A stretch of DNA of 64,000 nucleotides, from the NCBI RefSeq assembly GCF_051513965.1, contig NZ_CP195847.1, positions 2,914,001 through 2,978,000 of the forward strand, given 5' to 3'. This DNA comes from Paramicrobacterium sp051513965. GTDB lineage: Bacteria > Actinomycetota > Actinomycetes > Actinomycetales > Microbacteriaceae. The notes beneath the pieces were generated by a model that had not been told where the DNA came from, searched no databases, and saw only the letters and a list, made by a program, of their open reading frames with translations. Below, piece by piece: positions 43,029-51,943 of the stretch. A program made the position numbers and the translations under genes. Each line of letters begins with the position of its first letter. The first letter of the stretch is position 1.

Positions 43029-44444
43029 TCAGCGACTGCGGCCGTGCGGCTTCTCGCGGTGGTAGTCCTTGATGAACGGTGCCAGGAAGATCGTCGCAAC
43101 CGCGAGGCATCCTGCCACGATGAATGAGATGTTCGCCCCATGAATCAGACCCTCTGCACCGTAACGCTTCGGGTCGAGCGCCGTGCTCGTCATGATGGTG
43201 ACAAGCACAGCTGTGCCAATGGATGCCGAGATCTGACGCATCGTGTTGTTCATGGCGGTCCCGTGCGGAACGAGCTTCGGAGACAGCTCGTTCAGTGCAG
43301 CTGTCGTGACCGGCATCATCACCATCGCGGTGCCGAGCATCCGCACCGCATTCACGATCGCAATGTACGCAAACGTCGTGTCTGTCGTCAGGAACCCGAA
43401 CATGAACGTCGTCACGGCAATGATCGTCAGCCCGACCAACGCAAGCCAGCGTGCGCCGAAGAGGTCGAAGATGCGCCCAGTGACCGGCGAGCTGAGCCCC
43501 ATGACAGCAGCGCCGGGCAGCAGCGCAAGCCCTGACTCGACAGCGCTGAAGCCGATCATGTTCTGCATATAGAGGGGAAGAATCGTGGTTCCACCGATCA
43601 TCACCATGAACACGGCCATTCCGATTCCGGTGTTCAGCGAGAACATGGGGTACTTGAAGACGCGGAACTCCAGAATCGGCTGCTCGAGTTTGAGCTGTCG
43701 CACGATGAAGAACACGAGCGCAACGGCACCGAGAGCGAGCGCACCGATGACCATGGCGTTCGCCCAGCCGAGATTTCCTGCGGCGCTGAACCCGTACAGC
43801 AGCCCACCGAAGCCGATCGTCGACAGGATGATCGAGAGTACGTCGAGCTTCGGGAAGGTCCGCTCGGTCACGTTCCGCAGAATGAAGAAGGCCACGATCA
43901 TGTCAATCACCGCGATCGGCAGAATCATGTCGAACAGTGTCCGCCACGGGAAGTTGTCGACGATCCACCCCGACAGGCTCGGCCCGATAGCCGGCGCGAA
44001 CGCGATGACGAGCCCGAACATGCCCATCGCGCTTCCGCGCTTCTCCCGGGGGAACACCGCGAACAGAATCGTCTGCATCAGCGGCATGATGATGCCCGCA
44101 CCCGCGGCCTGCACGATGCGGCCGATCAGCAGCACAGGAAAGTTCAGCGCGAGCGCACAGATCAGCGTGCCGACGGAGAACGTGCCCATCGCGGTGAGAA
44201 ACAGCGTCCGCGTCGTGAAGCGCTCGATGAGAAACGCTGTGATCGGAATCATGATGCCGTTCACGAGCATGAAGATTGTGGTGAGCCACTGGGCCGTGTT
44301 CGCGGAGATGTCCAGGTCGCGCATGAAGACGGGCAGCGCGGTGGCCAGCAGGGTCTGGTTCAGGATCGCCACGAAGGCGCCCGAGATGAGGACAATGAGA
44401 ACGACGTTCCGATTGACTGGTTTCGGCGTGTTCTCTTTCGTCAT
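43029..44444 (-). CDS. DHA2-family multidrug exporter (EmrB/QacA type)
   Basis: An MFS exporter of 471 residues with 14 predicted membrane segments. Typical DHA2 elements are LNQTLLATALPVFMRDL (the usual form is VTIVNVALP), QWLTTIFMLVNGIMIP, and GAGIIMPLMQTILFAVFPREKRGSAMG (motif C region). GGGAG precedes the ATG at 44444. It exports hydrophobic or cationic drugs using protons. The divergent TetR gene at 44637 is its likely repressor. A longer upstream frame lacks support. Confidence 0.92.
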   Translation of the reverse strand: MTKENTPKPVNRNVVLIVLISGAFVAILNQTLLATALPVFMRDLDISANTAQWLTTIFMLVNGIMIPITAFLIERFTTRTLFLTAMGTFSVGTLICALALNFPVLLIGRIVQAAGAGIIMPLMQTILFAVFPREKRGSAMGMFGLVIAFAPAIGPSLSGWIVDNFPWRTLFDMILPIAVIDMIVAFFILRNVTERTFPKLDVLSIILSTIGFGGLLYGFSAAGNLGWANAMVIGALALGAVALVFFIVRQLKLEQPILEFRVFKYPMFSLNTGIGMAVFMVMIGGTTILPLYMQNMIGFSAVESGLALLPGAAVMGLSSPVTGRIFDLFGARWLALVGLTIIAVTTFMFGFLTTDTTFAYIAIVNAVRMLGTAMVMMPVTTAALNELSPKLVPHGTAMNNTMRQISASIGTAVLVTIMTSTALDPKRYGAEGLIHGANISFIVAGCLAVATIFLAPFIKDYHREKPHGRSR

Positions 44445-44636
44445 GCAACTCCCATTCGATTCGATAGCCCGTCTATTGTACGGACGTCGAGCTGAGCGCG
44501 TTCCGTCAGAACGTGGGAGATGCGAGTCAGATGGATGCCGTGAAGAAACCCGCATTCCGGGCCCACGGGTCGCTCGAGTCGACAGCATTTCAGTCTATGC
44601 CCGCCGTCAAATCGCACAAGGGAAACGAGTAACGTC

Positions 44637-45227
44637 ATGGGTATGAGCGACGTCAAGAACGGCCGAACAGACTACGGAACCGGCAAAGAGTCGCTCATTC
44701 GCGCAGCGATTCAGACGGTTGCACGAAACGGTCTGCGGCGCCTCACCTATCGCAGCGTCGCGGCGGAGGCCGGCGTCGCGCACGGCCTCGTCGCTCACCA
44801 TTTCGGCAGCATCGAGAGCCTGCTTCATCAGGCGCTTCGCTTCGCGATCGACGAGAGTCTGGCGCTGACGTCGTTCGCGCCGTTGGTCGACACGGTCGAC
44901 GAGTTCGCCGAGGGCCTCCCCGAGTTGGTCGAAAAGGATGCCGCAGTGCAGGTGTTCCAGTACGAACTCGTGATCGATTCACGGCGCAACCCCGATCTTG
45001 TTCCGGAGATCGAGGCGTATCACGACAGGTATCGAGCCGCGATCCACCGTCAGCTGCAGCACTTCGGTCTCGATGACGAGGGCTTGACGGACATGGTGTG
45101 GGCGACGCTCGACGGCATCGTCTTTCAGCAGGTCGCGCTCGGCCGGACGGCATCCAGCAAAGCTGCCCTCGATCGGCTCCGCTTCCTGCTGCAGCGCACG
45201 GTGGATGAGGCCTCACTCGAGCACTGA
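44637..45227 (+). CDS. TetR-family transcriptional regulator
   Basis: A repressor of 196 residues. The N-terminal HTH (LIRAAIQTVARNGLRRLTYRSVAAEAGVAHGLVAHHFGS) is complete, and the C-terminal ligand domain is shown by FQYELVIDSRRNPDLVPEIEAYHDRYR and VWATLDGIVFQQVAL. It is divergent from the DHA2 exporter with a 192-bp spacer, the usual arrangement for a drug-responsive repressor. No clear palindrome could be fixed in the spacer. Confidence 0.9.
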   Translation: MGMSDVKNGRTDYGTGKESLIRAAIQTVARNGLRRLTYRSVAAEAGVAHGLVAHHFGSIESLLHQALRFAIDESLALTSFAPLVDTVDEFAEGLPELVEKDAAVQVFQYELVIDSRRNPDLVPEIEAYHDRYRAAIHRQLQHFGLDDEGLTDMVWATLDGIVFQQVALGRTASSKAALDRLRFLLQRTVDEASLEH

Positions 45228-45317
45228 CACCGCCACGGCCGGCCGTGCTCCGTCGGCCCGCCACATCCCTTAGTCGTCCACAGGCCATCCCGTTTCACAG
45301 TTATCCACAATGCCTTT

Positions 45318-46853
45318 GTGACCGGGTCTTCTGCCGACCTCAATGTCAGTGGCCACTGGTTGACTTTGACCATGCAGAACTCAGCAGCACACGCGAACGA
45401 CACGCCTTTCGGGGCGGATGCCGCTGCGCTGCGCTCTGCCGAGAACGCCCTTGCAGCCGTCGCCGACCTTCACGACATCGACCCGACTGAACTCACCGCC
45501 GACGCACTCCTCGAGTACACATCGCTCCTCGGCAACATCGCCCGCCTCATTGAGGGCCGACAGGTCCGCAACGTCGGCGACATCGACCGTCGCTCCGACA
45601 CCGATGCCGGCTTCGACGGCCTCGCTGCCCGCCACGGCTCCGCAAGTCCCACAGCATTGTTCGAGAAGATCACCGGCGCCAAGAACTCCACCGCCTACCG
45701 CTTCACCCGCGTCGCAAAGCACACGACAGGCCGCACGTCCGACACCGGTCTGCCGCTGCCGCCCGTCTTCGCTCAGACCGGCGAAGCACTTGCCGACGGT
45801 GTCATCGGTCTGGATGCCGCCGAGGCGATCACCTCGACACTCGCAACGGTTCTTCCTCGTGCGGTTCCTCACGACGTCGACGTTGTCGAAGCGACCCTGA
45901 TCGGCAACGCCACCGGAGCGTTCGGCGAGACACCCATCTCCGCCGACAATCTGCGCCTTCAAGCTCAGGCCTTCTGCGCGGTGCTCGATCCCGACGGCGT
46001 CGAGCCGACGGCAGAAGAGCTGCATGAAGCCCGCCGCCTCACGCTCACCCACCGCGATGACGGTTCGCTCCGCATCACCGGTGTTCTCGGTCCGGAACAG
46101 GCCGCCATCATCACGCCCGTGTTCGATGCGCACATGTCGAAGCGAACGTCACCGACGTTCATGGATGCCGAAGAACAGCGTGACGCCGAACAGGAGGTCG
46201 AGACTCGCTCACGCCCGCAGGAGCGCGCCGATGTCTTCACCTCCATCATCGGCGGTGCCGCAAAACGTGCGGATGCTCCCAAGCTGCACGGCCGTGGTCC
46301 CACCGTGATCGTCACGGTGACGCGGGAGAACCTCGAGACCGGTCGTGGAGCGGCATCCTCACCAGGCACCCCGGCTCCCCTGCCCATGGGCTTCGTTCGA
46401 CAGGCGCAGTGCGACGGCGAGACCCACGAAGCAGTGCTCGATGAGAGCGGAGACGTCCTCGACCTCGGCACCAGCACCCGCTTCTTCTCCACACAGCAGC
46501 GGCTGGCGCTCATCGCTCGTGATGGAGATACCTGCGCCGTCTCCGACTGTCCGATCCCTGCATGGCTCTGCGAGGCCCACCACATCACCGGCTGGGCGAA
46601 TGGCGGTCCGACCAACCTCGCGAACGGCATTCTCCTCTGTTGGTTCCACCACAGACTCATCGAACGGGGCGAATGGACGATCGTTCGCGACGCTGCCGGC
46701 CGCCCGAAAGTAGCGCCGCCTGATTGGTATGTCAGTCGGCGCTACCTCGGGAAGCGACGGCCAGGGCAGCGACGGCCAGGGCAGCCCCGGTCGACACGAC
46801 CTCGATCCAATCGAAATACCGATCGACATCGAGATACCGAGCCGCACGATTGA
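45318..46853 (+). CDS. HNH endonuclease-like protein with DUF222 region
   Basis: A protein of 511 residues. The first 350 residues form a DUF222-type helical region (ITGVLGPEQAAIITPVFDAH). The HNH motif is near residues 425-455 (CAVSDCPIPAWLCEAHHITGWANGG, then LCWFHHRLIERG). The C-terminal 40 residues are basic and repetitive (RRPGQRRPGQPRS), which would bind nucleic acid. Such proteins are multicopy in actinobacterial genomes (13E12-repeat type) and their role is unknown. The start is GTG at 45318 or ATG at 45372; neither has a good ribosome-binding site. Confidence 0.82.
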   Translation: MTGSSADLNVSGHWLTLTMQNSAAHANDTPFGADAAALRSAENALAAVADLHDIDPTELTADALLEYTSLLGNIARLIEGRQVRNVGDIDRRSDTDAGFDGLAARHGSASPTALFEKITGAKNSTAYRFTRVAKHTTGRTSDTGLPLPPVFAQTGEALADGVIGLDAAEAITSTLATVLPRAVPHDVDVVEATLIGNATGAFGETPISADNLRLQAQAFCAVLDPDGVEPTAEELHEARRLTLTHRDDGSLRITGVLGPEQAAIITPVFDAHMSKRTSPTFMDAEEQRDAEQEVETRSRPQERADVFTSIIGGAAKRADAPKLHGRGPTVIVTVTRENLETGRGAASSPGTPAPLPMGFVRQAQCDGETHEAVLDESGDVLDLGTSTRFFSTQQRLALIARDGDTCAVSDCPIPAWLCEAHHITGWANGGPTNLANGILLCWFHHRLIERGEWTIVRDAAGRPKVAPPDWYVSRRYLGKRRPGQRRPGQPRSTRPRSNRNTDRHRDTEPHD

Positions 46854-46899
46854 GTGCGGCGGCCTCGCGACACCTCGCAGTCGATAATCTCGCGCTGAC

Positions 46900-47373
46900 C
46901 TACCGCGCGAGCATCTCGTCGAGCTTTCGATACCCGTCGACGAGCCCATGCTCCATGCCGCTCTCGATCATCGCATCACGAACCTCGACACTCGGATACA
47001 CCGCACGAGAGGTCATCTTCGTCCGCCCGCCACCGAGATCCGTCAGCACCATCTTCTCGATGCTGACCTCACCCGGCGCTCCCTCGAACTCGAACGTCTG
47101 AATCACCATCTCGTTCTCGACGACCGCGTGAAAGGTGCCATTGAACCGATACTCATTACCCTCAGCATCACGATGCACAAACCGGTATCCACCGTGAGAC
47201 GTACAGTCCCACTCGTCAATCGTCATCTCGAGACCATCGGGACCCATCCACTGAGCAACCCGATCTGCCTCGGCATGCGCTCGAAACACCGCCGCTGGCG
47301 ACGCATCGAAGTCCCGCTCGATATCAATGAACGGCAGCCCTTCCGGCGCCGTGATCGCCACTGAATTCGTCAT
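46900..47373 (-). CDS. SRPBCC (AHSA1-like) protein
   Basis: A protein of 157 residues with the START-like fold: FDASPAAVFRAHAEADRVAQWMGPDGLEMTIDEWDCTSHGGYRF at the start and MIESGMEHGLVDGYRKLDEML at the end. These proteins bind hydrophobic ligands in a deep cavity. The ATG at 47373 overlaps the stop of the ArsR-like gene by 4 bp (ATGA). ArsR plus SRPBCC pairs are common and are thought to respond to a shared small molecule, which is not known. Confidence 0.88.
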   Translation of the reverse strand: MTNSVAITAPEGLPFIDIERDFDASPAAVFRAHAEADRVAQWMGPDGLEMTIDEWDCTSHGGYRFVHRDAEGNEYRFNGTFHAVVENEMVIQTFEFEGAPGEVSIEKMVLTDLGGGRTKMTSRAVYPSVEVRDAMIESGMEHGLVDGYRKLDEMLAR

Positions 47374-47735
47374 TGTTCCGTCTCTTCTCTGAGATCTCCA
47401 CGTTCTGCTGTCTGCTCCCGAAGAAGCCCGTCGAGCCGCCGAAACCGCTGCTCGTGAATCAGCCTGTAGCGGTCGATCCACGACGTCAGCCTCTCCAACT
47501 GCCCAGCATTCAGAGCGACCGGACGACGCTGCGCATCACGCGTCCGCGTGACGAGCCCCGCCTGCTCCAGCACCTGAATGTGACGTGACACCGCCTGCTT
47601 CGACACATCGAACGGCTCCGCAATCTCATTCACCGTGAGCTCCCCCCGACTCAGTCGTGCGACGATCTCACGCCGCACGGGATGAGCCAGAGCAAGAAAA
47701 GCCTGATCGAGTTGGTCGTCAGCAGCATCCGCCAT
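47370..47735 (-). CDS. ArsR-family winged-helix regulator
   Basis: A regulator of 121 residues with ALAHPVRREIVARLSRGELTVNEIAEPFDVSKQAVSRHIQVLEQAGLV, the ArsR HTH without the CVCDL metal box, and the C-terminal helix RYRLIHEQRFRRLDGLL seen in regulators of SRPBCC genes. The ATG at 47735 has AAGGA 8 bp upstream; the ATG at 47744 is too close to it. It is coupled to the SRPBCC gene. An inverted repeat at 47753-47770 is its probable operator. Confidence 0.9.
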   Translation of the reverse strand: MADAADDQLDQAFLALAHPVRREIVARLSRGELTVNEIAEPFDVSKQAVSRHIQVLEQAGLVTRTRDAQRRPVALNAGQLERLTSWIDRYRLIHEQRFRRLDGLLREQTAERGDLREETEQ

Positions 47736-47752
47736 ATTCAACATTTCCTTTT

Positions 47753-47770
47753 ATCAACCCATTAGTTGAT
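47753..47770. promoter_or_regulatory. inverted-repeat operator candidate for ArsR/SRPBCC operon
   Basis: ATCAAC-N6-GTTGAT, a perfect 6-bp inverted repeat in an A+T-rich patch, lies 17 bp before the chosen start codon. Repression by the ArsR-type protein is inferred from position. Confidence 0.55.
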
Positions 47771-47912
47771 TAAAGATAAGTCCACGGATGCCTGAAAGCA
47801 AGAGCTCGTTAAACACAGCGGCCCGCCGACACGAGTCCGGATGCACACGGGGAGAGAGACCCGGGCAGTTCACCCCATGGGCAGGCGCAGCGTTTGTTGG
47901 CATCGTTGAAGC

Positions 47913-48953
47913 ATGTCCGATCACCAGCCTTGGCACAGTCCCTACGGTCCATACCCGAGCCAGACGTACGGCACGGGGCCGGAACCGTACGGTCAGACTG
48001 CGCCGGCATACGGGGTTCAGCCCGGTCCCTACGGTTCTCCGTCGGGGCCGTACGTGCCTCAGGGCCCGACTGACCCTGAGCCCGAGAAGCGAACGAACGG
48101 CTTCGGCATCGCCGCCCTCATCATCGGCATCATTGCGCTGATCGGGGCGTTCATTCCATACATCAATTTCGTGAGCGGTTTTCTGGCTGTGGTCGGCATC
48201 GTGCTGGGTATCGTCGGCCTGTGCATCAAGAACCTGAAGCGCGGCATCTCCATCGCGGGCGGCATCGTCTCACTCGTCGCCATGTGCCTCTCGATCATCA
48301 TGGCGATCGTTTACACCGCTTCAGTGATCAGCGGACTCAACGTGCTCACAGAGCACACGTCAGACCCGAATCAGACCACCTGGCCTGAAGAGGGCGCTGG
48401 CACCCGCGGCAGCATCGAGAACCCGGTCGCGCTCGGGACTCCGTTCGATCTTCCGTACGACGGCGTGCCCAGGTGGGCTCTGCAGATCGACCTCGTCCAA
48501 ATCGAGTCCGACGGAACCAACGACAGCGGTCAGGACGACACGAAGTTCACATCAGCCGGCGTAACGCCCAGCGCGACATCGACACCGACGCCCAGTGCGA
48601 CATCGACGCCCACAGCGACATCAACACCATCGCCCGGCGAGACGGACGCCACATCAGCCCAGCGCTACATCGCGATCAATGTGAGTGTCACCTACCTGGG
48701 AGAAGATTCAGGAGTTCCGTCACAGGACATCGAGATCGCGTTCGTCGACGGACAAGACACGGTTTTCACACCGACCTATGGCGCAGCGGATGCTCCAACA
48801 GCTCCCGATACTCGTTTTGAAGAGATCGGCCGTACGGCAACCGGCGAGACTCAGACCGGAAGCGTCATCATCCTGGTTCAGGAAGACACGATGTATGGCG
48901 GTCTCGCCCGCGCCACCATCGACGGAGAGCACTACTACTTCAACGTCGTGTAG
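47913..48953 (+). CDS. DUF4190-like membrane protein with C-terminal outer domain
   Basis: A protein of 346 residues. A Pro/Tyr/Gly-rich cytoplasmic start (about 1-60) is followed by three hydrophobic segments of the DUF4190 type (FGIAALIIGIIALIGAF, VVGIVLGIVGLCIKNLKRGISIAGGI). Then comes a spacer with repeated SATSTPT units (about 215-245) and a beta-rich outer domain of the DUF4352 type (YIAINVSVTYLGEDSG). The role is unknown. A distant relative is at 51944-52792. Confidence 0.75.
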   Translation: MSDHQPWHSPYGPYPSQTYGTGPEPYGQTAPAYGVQPGPYGSPSGPYVPQGPTDPEPEKRTNGFGIAALIIGIIALIGAFIPYINFVSGFLAVVGIVLGIVGLCIKNLKRGISIAGGIVSLVAMCLSIIMAIVYTASVISGLNVLTEHTSDPNQTTWPEEGAGTRGSIENPVALGTPFDLPYDGVPRWALQIDLVQIESDGTNDSGQDDTKFTSAGVTPSATSTPTPSATSTPTATSTPSPGETDATSAQRYIAINVSVTYLGEDSGVPSQDIEIAFVDGQDTVFTPTYGAADAPTAPDTRFEEIGRTATGETQTGSVIILVQEDTMYGGLARATIDGEHYYFNVV

Positions 48954-49266
48954 TCGAGTGGGCACGCGACCTCGCGCCCTGGTGGCGCAACCACGGAAGT
49001 TACATCACGGATTCGGGTCTTCGTCCTCATCCTCCGGCGGATCGACGACGACGGGCACCGCACTCTGTGAGGTCCCGCTCGGCGTGTTGCCTGCTGCATG
49101 TTTGCCATCCATGCCGCCAGCATGCGTCAGATCTCGAAGAACGTCCAGCCCTTGACACCGCCGCGAAGCCAGAATGTCGAGGATACGACACCGCATCAGC
49201 GGCATCCACCCCCCTGTCACTCTCGGCTGACCACCCGCATGCTGATACCGACGAGAGGAGCATGTC
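48954..49266. other. 313-bp spacer with one doubtful small frame
   Basis: No convincing gene. On the minus strand a 35-codon frame (49005-49112) begins MDGKHAAG and ends in the acidic run DPPEDEDEDPNP. It has no clear ribosome-binding site and is not claimed as a gene. AGAGGAGCATGTC at the right edge is the leader of the next gene. Confidence 0.4.
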
Positions 49267-49671
49267 ATGCCTGAGACGACCAACGGTCATGATGATGACC
49301 GCGAAAACCAGAACCGACACACGAGCGCGGCCCCGAATCGTGACGGAACTCCCGCGAGTGACGCCACCGATGTGACTCCAGAGGATGCCGCCGAAAAGCG
49401 CGGCTTCAACGGCGACGCCGCTGCACCAGCTGGGAACCCGCCCGCTGATCCACTCGGCACTGAGGGCGAGCCGGAACAGCCCGGAGGTTCGACGCACAAC
49501 GAGTCTGACCCTGAGTCGAAGATGACCACCGACCCCGAACCACGTGACGCTGACGCACCACTTCCGCACCACAGTGCCGGGGTCGACGCGCCAGATGCGG
49601 ACGCGCCGAGCGACAAGCCCCTCCATCGCACTCCGAGCCGCGACGACACCGGTCGACCAGAACGGGCGTGA
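49267..49671 (+). CDS. hydrophilic, probably disordered protein
   Basis: A frame of 134 codons preceded by GAGAGGAG at a suitable distance. The product is rich in Asp, Pro, Ala, Glu and Arg, with no hydrophobic segment, Cys or known domain (MPETTNGHDDD at the start, RTPSRDDTGRPERA at the end). Such proteins are common in this group and their role is unknown. It is followed by a short tandem repeat and the aconitase gene. Confidence 0.5.
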   Translation: MPETTNGHDDDRENQNRHTSAAPNRDGTPASDATDVTPEDAAEKRGFNGDAAAPAGNPPADPLGTEGEPEQPGGSTHNESDPESKMTTDPEPRDADAPLPHHSAGVDAPDADAPSDKPLHRTPSRDDTGRPERA

Positions 49672-49682
49672 GCACGAGCCGG

Positions 49683-49727
49683 CCGAAGCGACGAAACGAC
49701 GAGACGACGAGACGACGAGACGACACA
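49683..49727. repeat. GACGAGAC tandem repeat
   Basis: Three to four consecutive 8-bp units GACGAGAC lie in the spacer before the aconitase gene, with a degenerate unit (GACGAAAC) at the left. Confidence 0.75.
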
Positions 49728-49821
49728 TCGTCCCTTAACCTTTTGAGTCTTCACACATAGGCTGGCAATGAGGTCCCCCGCCGGACCGACGCGGGGCATC
49801 ACCGTTCGGAAGGGCAGGGCT

Positions 49822-51765
49822 ATGTCACGGAACGCCGCGCAGAAACTTATCTCCACTCACCTCGTCGAAGGTGAGATGACTCCCGGCAGCGAGATCGGAC
49901 TGACCGTCGACCAGACGCTGACACAGGATGCCACGGGCACCATGGTGATGCTCGAACTCGAAGCGCTCGGGCTCGACCGCATCAAGACCGAGCTCTCGGT
50001 GCAGTACGTCGACCACAACCTGCTGCAGACCGACGAGAAGAACCCGGACGATCACCTGTTTCTGCAGTCGGCAGCCCAACGCTTCGGCCTGTGGTTCTCG
50101 AAGGCGGGCAACGGCGTCTCGCACCCCGTGCACCAGGCGCACTTCGGACGTCCCGGCGCAACCATGATCGGCTCCGACTCGCACACCTGCGCAGCCGGAG
50201 CTCTCGGAATGCTGGCGATCGGCGTCGGCGGCCTCGAAGTCGCGATGGCCATGGCGGGGCAGCCGCTGTACGTCGCAATGCCTGAGATCTGGGGCGTCGA
50301 ACTGACCGGCGAGCTGCCGGCGTGGGTCTCGGCGAAGGACGTGATTCTCGAGATGCTGCGCCGTCACGGCGTGAAGGGCGGTGTCGGCCGGATCATCGAG
50401 TATCACGGGCCCGGACTTGAGAACCTCACCGCGATGGACCGCCACGTGATCGCGAACATGGGAGCCGAGCTCGGTGCGACAGCGACGGTCTTTCCGGCCG
50501 ACGACGCGGTGCGCGCCTACCTGCGCGCGGTCGGACGCGAAGACGAGTTTCAGGAGCTCCTCGCCGACGAGGGCGCAACGTACGACGTCGAGGAGCACAT
50601 CGATCTGTCGACGCTCGAACCGCTCATTGCGAAGCCGTCGTCGCCCGGCAACGTGGTTCCGGTCGCCGAGGTGCACGACGAAGACGTGTTCCAGGTGGTC
50701 GTCGGCTCGTCCGCCAACCCGGGCCTGCGGGACTTCGCGATCGTCGCGGAGATCCTCGACGGGCAGCAGACGAGCGACCAGGTCTCCGTCGACATCAACC
50801 CGACCTCGCGCGAGGTGCTCGCCGACCTCATCTCGGGTGGCTGGCTCTCCTCGCTCGTGACATCGGGTGCGCGCATCCACCAGTCCGGCTGCATGGGGTG
50901 CATCGGCATGGGGCAGGCTCCGGCGACGGGGCGCAACTCTCTGCGGACGATGCCCCGCAACTTCCCGGGCAGGTCGGGGACAGAAGAGGATGCCGTGTGG
51001 CTGTGCTCACCCGAGACCGCGGCTGCGGCGGCGCTGACCGGCAAGATCACCGATCCCCGAACGCTGAGCGACTCGCACGGCATCCAGTACCCCGACCTCC
51101 AGCTCCCCGAGACGTTCAGCACCATCGACGACATGTTGCTCGCACCGCTGCCGCCCGAGGAGGCTGCACGCGTGGAACTCGTGAAGGGGCCGAACATCTC
51201 GTCGCTGCCGGACTCGGAGCCGATTCCTGACCAGTTCGCGGTTCCGGTGCTGCTGAAGATGGGCGACAACGTGTCGACGGATGAGATCATGCCAGCCGGT
51301 TCGCGTGTTCTGCCGTATCGGAGCAATATTCCAAAGATCGCAGAGTTCAGCTTCTCTCGCATCGACGACACCTATCCCGAGAGGGCGAAGGATGCCGCGG
51401 GCGGCCACGTCGTGGTCGCCGGAGACAACTACGGTCAGGGGTCGAGCCGCGAGCACGCGGTCATCGCGCCGCGCTACCTCGGGCTGCGCGCCGTCATCGC
51501 GAAGTCGTTTGCGCGCATCCACTGGCAGAACCTCGCGAACTTCGGCATCCTCGCGCTCGAATTCGACGACCCGGCGGACTTCGACGCGATCGAGCAGGAT
51601 GACACGGTCGAGTTCTCCGACCTGCGTGAGACGCTCACGCGCGGAAAGAGCGTGACGGCGACGATCGGCGGTCGCGAGGTGCCTGTGCATCACCGTCTCT
51701 CCGGTCGGCAGGTGGAGATGGTGCTGGCCGGGGGCCGCATCCCGCTCACGGCCCAAACCGCCTAG
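49822..51765 (+). CDS. acn: aconitate hydratase, short form
   Basis: A protein of 647 residues. The iron-sulfur ligands are the Cys of GSDSHTCAAGALGM and the pair in SGCMGCIGMG. The C-terminal swivel domain has GDNYGQGSSREHAVIAPRYLG, with the active-site Ser-Arg. It interconverts citrate and isocitrate in the TCA cycle. The length of about 650 fits the mitochondrial-type/short bacterial group and not the 900-residue AcnA. The ATG at 49822 has AGGGCAGGG upstream. It is transcribed alone; a palindrome of family B follows. Confidence 0.95.
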   Translation: MSRNAAQKLISTHLVEGEMTPGSEIGLTVDQTLTQDATGTMVMLELEALGLDRIKTELSVQYVDHNLLQTDEKNPDDHLFLQSAAQRFGLWFSKAGNGVSHPVHQAHFGRPGATMIGSDSHTCAAGALGMLAIGVGGLEVAMAMAGQPLYVAMPEIWGVELTGELPAWVSAKDVILEMLRRHGVKGGVGRIIEYHGPGLENLTAMDRHVIANMGAELGATATVFPADDAVRAYLRAVGREDEFQELLADEGATYDVEEHIDLSTLEPLIAKPSSPGNVVPVAEVHDEDVFQVVVGSSANPGLRDFAIVAEILDGQQTSDQVSVDINPTSREVLADLISGGWLSSLVTSGARIHQSGCMGCIGMGQAPATGRNSLRTMPRNFPGRSGTEEDAVWLCSPETAAAAALTGKITDPRTLSDSHGIQYPDLQLPETFSTIDDMLLAPLPPEEAARVELVKGPNISSLPDSEPIPDQFAVPVLLKMGDNVSTDEIMPAGSRVLPYRSNIPKIAEFSFSRIDDTYPERAKDAAGGHVVVAGDNYGQGSSREHAVIAPRYLGLRAVIAKSFARIHWQNLANFGILALEFDDPADFDAIEQDDTVEFSDLRETLTRGKSVTATIGGREVPVHHRLSGRQVEMVLAGGRIPLTAQTA

Positions 51766-51804
51766 CCGCGCGCCCGTCGCCCTCCCCTACCTACTGCCCT
51801 CCCA

Positions 51805-51870
51805 CCGCGCTATTTGTTCGGGCTTGCGCTACAGGAATTCCTGTAGCGCAAGCCCGTTTCTGTAGCGCAG
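51805..51870. repeat. dispersed palindrome family B, copy 3
   Basis: It starts with CCGCGCTATTTGTTCGGGC, carries a perfect GCGCTACAGGAATTCCTGTAGCGC core with an EcoRI-type centre, and ends in a second TTCTGTAGCGCA unit in place of the outer right arm. It lies between the convergent aconitase and DUF4190-like genes. Confidence 0.9.
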
Positions 51871-51943
51871 CCGGGGCGAGAGCGGACAGTCAGGTGAAGG
51901 CGGTCAGTCAGGTGAAGGCAGTCAGCCGGGATGCGGGATAGTA

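Noticed and set aside
49005..49112. 35-codon acidic frame on the minus strand
   Set aside because: There is no clear ribosome-binding site and the acidic end is common in shadow frames; conservation would be needed.
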